64,000 bases of DNA from Sphingomonas sp. Leaf343 (lineage in GTDB: Bacteria > Pseudomonadota > Alphaproteobacteria > Sphingomonadales > Sphingomonadaceae). The DNA lies in the NCBI RefSeq assembly GCF_001423765.1, contig NZ_LMPG01000010.1, positions 125,220 to 189,219 of the forward strand, read 5' to 3'. Below, one piece after another: positions 63,582-64,000 of the stretch. The notes under the pieces were generated by a model. The model saw only the letters and a list, made by a program, of their open reading frames with translations, did no database searches and was not told the DNA's origin. A program made the translations under genes and the position numbers. Positions within the stretch are counted from its first letter, which is position 1. Each line of letters begins with the position of its first letter.

Positions 63582-64000
63582 ATGCAGCCGAAGGACCTCC
63601 GTGTCGCGCTCTTCAGCGGCAATTACAATTACGTGCGCGACGGTGCCAATCAGGCGCTGAACCTGCTTGTCGGACATCTGCTGGCGCAGGGCGTCGCGGT
63701 GCGCGTCTATTCGCCGACCGTTCCTCAACCCGCCTTTTCCGCGACCGGCGATCTGGTCGACGTGCCGGCGATCCCGATCCCCGGCGGGCGCGGCGAATAC
63801 CGGATCGCGTGCGGATTGCCGGCGAAGGTCCGCCGCGATCTGGAGGCGTTCGCGCCCAATGTCGTGCACGTCTCCGCACCCGACATTCTCGGGCATCGCG
63901 CGATCAGCTGGGCGCGTTCGCGCGGGATCACCACGGTCGCATCGCTGCACACGCGGTTCGAGACGTACCTCCGCTACTATCACCTGTCGGCGCTGGAACG
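63582..64000 (+). CDS. Glycosyltransferase family 4/1 protein (3' end outside window)
   Basis: The N-terminal 139 codons of a GT-B type glycosyltransferase, cut by the right edge. ATG 63582 starts MQPKDLRVALFSGNYNYVRD, with the glycine-rich donor loop GNYNYVRDGANQALNLLVGH typical of family 4 N-terminal domains. HVSAPDILGHRAISWARSRG and VASLHTRFETYLRYYHLSAL resemble the acceptor-side region of glycosyltransferases of the alpha-mannosyl/glucosyl-diacylglycerol type. No ribosome site is clear and the 104 bases upstream hold no gene. Product (lipid or polysaccharide) unknown. Confidence 0.85.
   Translation, partial: MQPKDLRVALFSGNYNYVRDGANQALNLLVGHLLAQGVAVRVYSPTVPQPAFSATGDLVDVPAIPIPGGRGEYRIACGLPAKVRRDLEAFAPNVVHVSAPDILGHRAISWARSRGITTVASLHTRFETYLRYYHLSALE

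Overview
The window is a gene-dense, high-GC alphaproteobacterial chromosome segment. It almost certainly comes from the order Sphingomonadales (Sphingomonas or a close relative). Pointers are an Entner-Doudoroff string (zwf, pgl, edd, glk, eda), a TonB-dependent receptor, a PEP-CTERM exported protein, a PopZ-type polar protein, a GatCAB amidotransferase operon, Flp pilins, and a ROSE-type leader ahead of a small heat-shock gene. It is core chromosome: no phage, insertion sequence or CRISPR array is visible.

Layout. 1-2.8 kb, minus strand: glutathione peroxidase (cut by the window edge), GNAT acetyltransferase, LolD and a LolC/E permease, all overlapping. 3.4-5.8 kb: TonB-dependent receptor, divergent from an Hsp20 gene preceded by a leader that folds as a ROSE RNA thermometer. 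6.7-8.8 kb: pyrG and secG. 8.9-17.0 kb, plus strand: MarR regulator, SH3-like small protein, argC, then zwf, an exported unknown, pgl, edd, glk, eda. 17.1-22.2 kb, minus strand: fabD, fabG, acpP, fabF, mltG, interrupted by a two-gene plus-strand insert of lower GC (ribbon-helix-helix-like protein plus small membrane protein). 22.4-24.3 kb: RcnB-like protein and rpsF-rpsR-rplI. 24.6-31.8 kb, minus strand: exported GH42 beta-galactosidase, clpX, clpP, glycosyltransferase, tig with a His-Asp tail, tRNA-Leu. 31.9-36.1 kb: two small acidic or Pro-rich proteins, then gatC-gatA-membrane protein-gatB (minus). 36.2-40.8 kb, plus strand: DUF3089 hydrolase, ruvX, PEP-CTERM protein, pyrB and a dihydroorotase homologue that has lost its metal ligands. 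40.8-51.7 kb, minus strand: MATE transporter, then pcm, tolC, popZ, a LOV-domain hybrid histidine kinase, an S9 peptidase and valS. 52.0-53.2 kb: tRNA-Cys, mutT and three Flp pilin genes. 53.3-57.0 kb, minus strand: accA, xerD, an exported unknown and a 44-residue membrane peptide. 57.1-58.9 kb, plus strand: aroK, aroB, DUF2256. 58.9-63.5 kb, minus strand: DUF423, Kef-type antiporter, Fe-S scaffold, cvpA, radA. A glycosyltransferase runs off the right edge.

How the genes work together. The zwf-to-eda string encodes glucose phosphorylation and the whole Entner-Doudoroff route to pyruvate and glyceraldehyde-3-phosphate. The fab block plus accA make fatty acids. Tig, ClpX and ClpP handle nascent and damaged proteins. 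pyrG, pyrB and the dihydroorotase-like gene belong to pyrimidine synthesis. aroK and aroB belong to the shikimate pathway. Many junctions are 1-4 base stop/start overlaps (ATGA, GTGA, TGATG), which implies translational coupling and was used to choose several GTG starts.

The observations most worth a second look are the ROSE leader, the antisense two-gene insert inside the fatty-acid cluster, the LOV kinase next to popZ, the pseudo-dihydroorotase, and the isolated Flp pilin cluster with a CtrA-like site and strong hairpins. All assignments come from reading the sequence and recalled family features; no database search was run.
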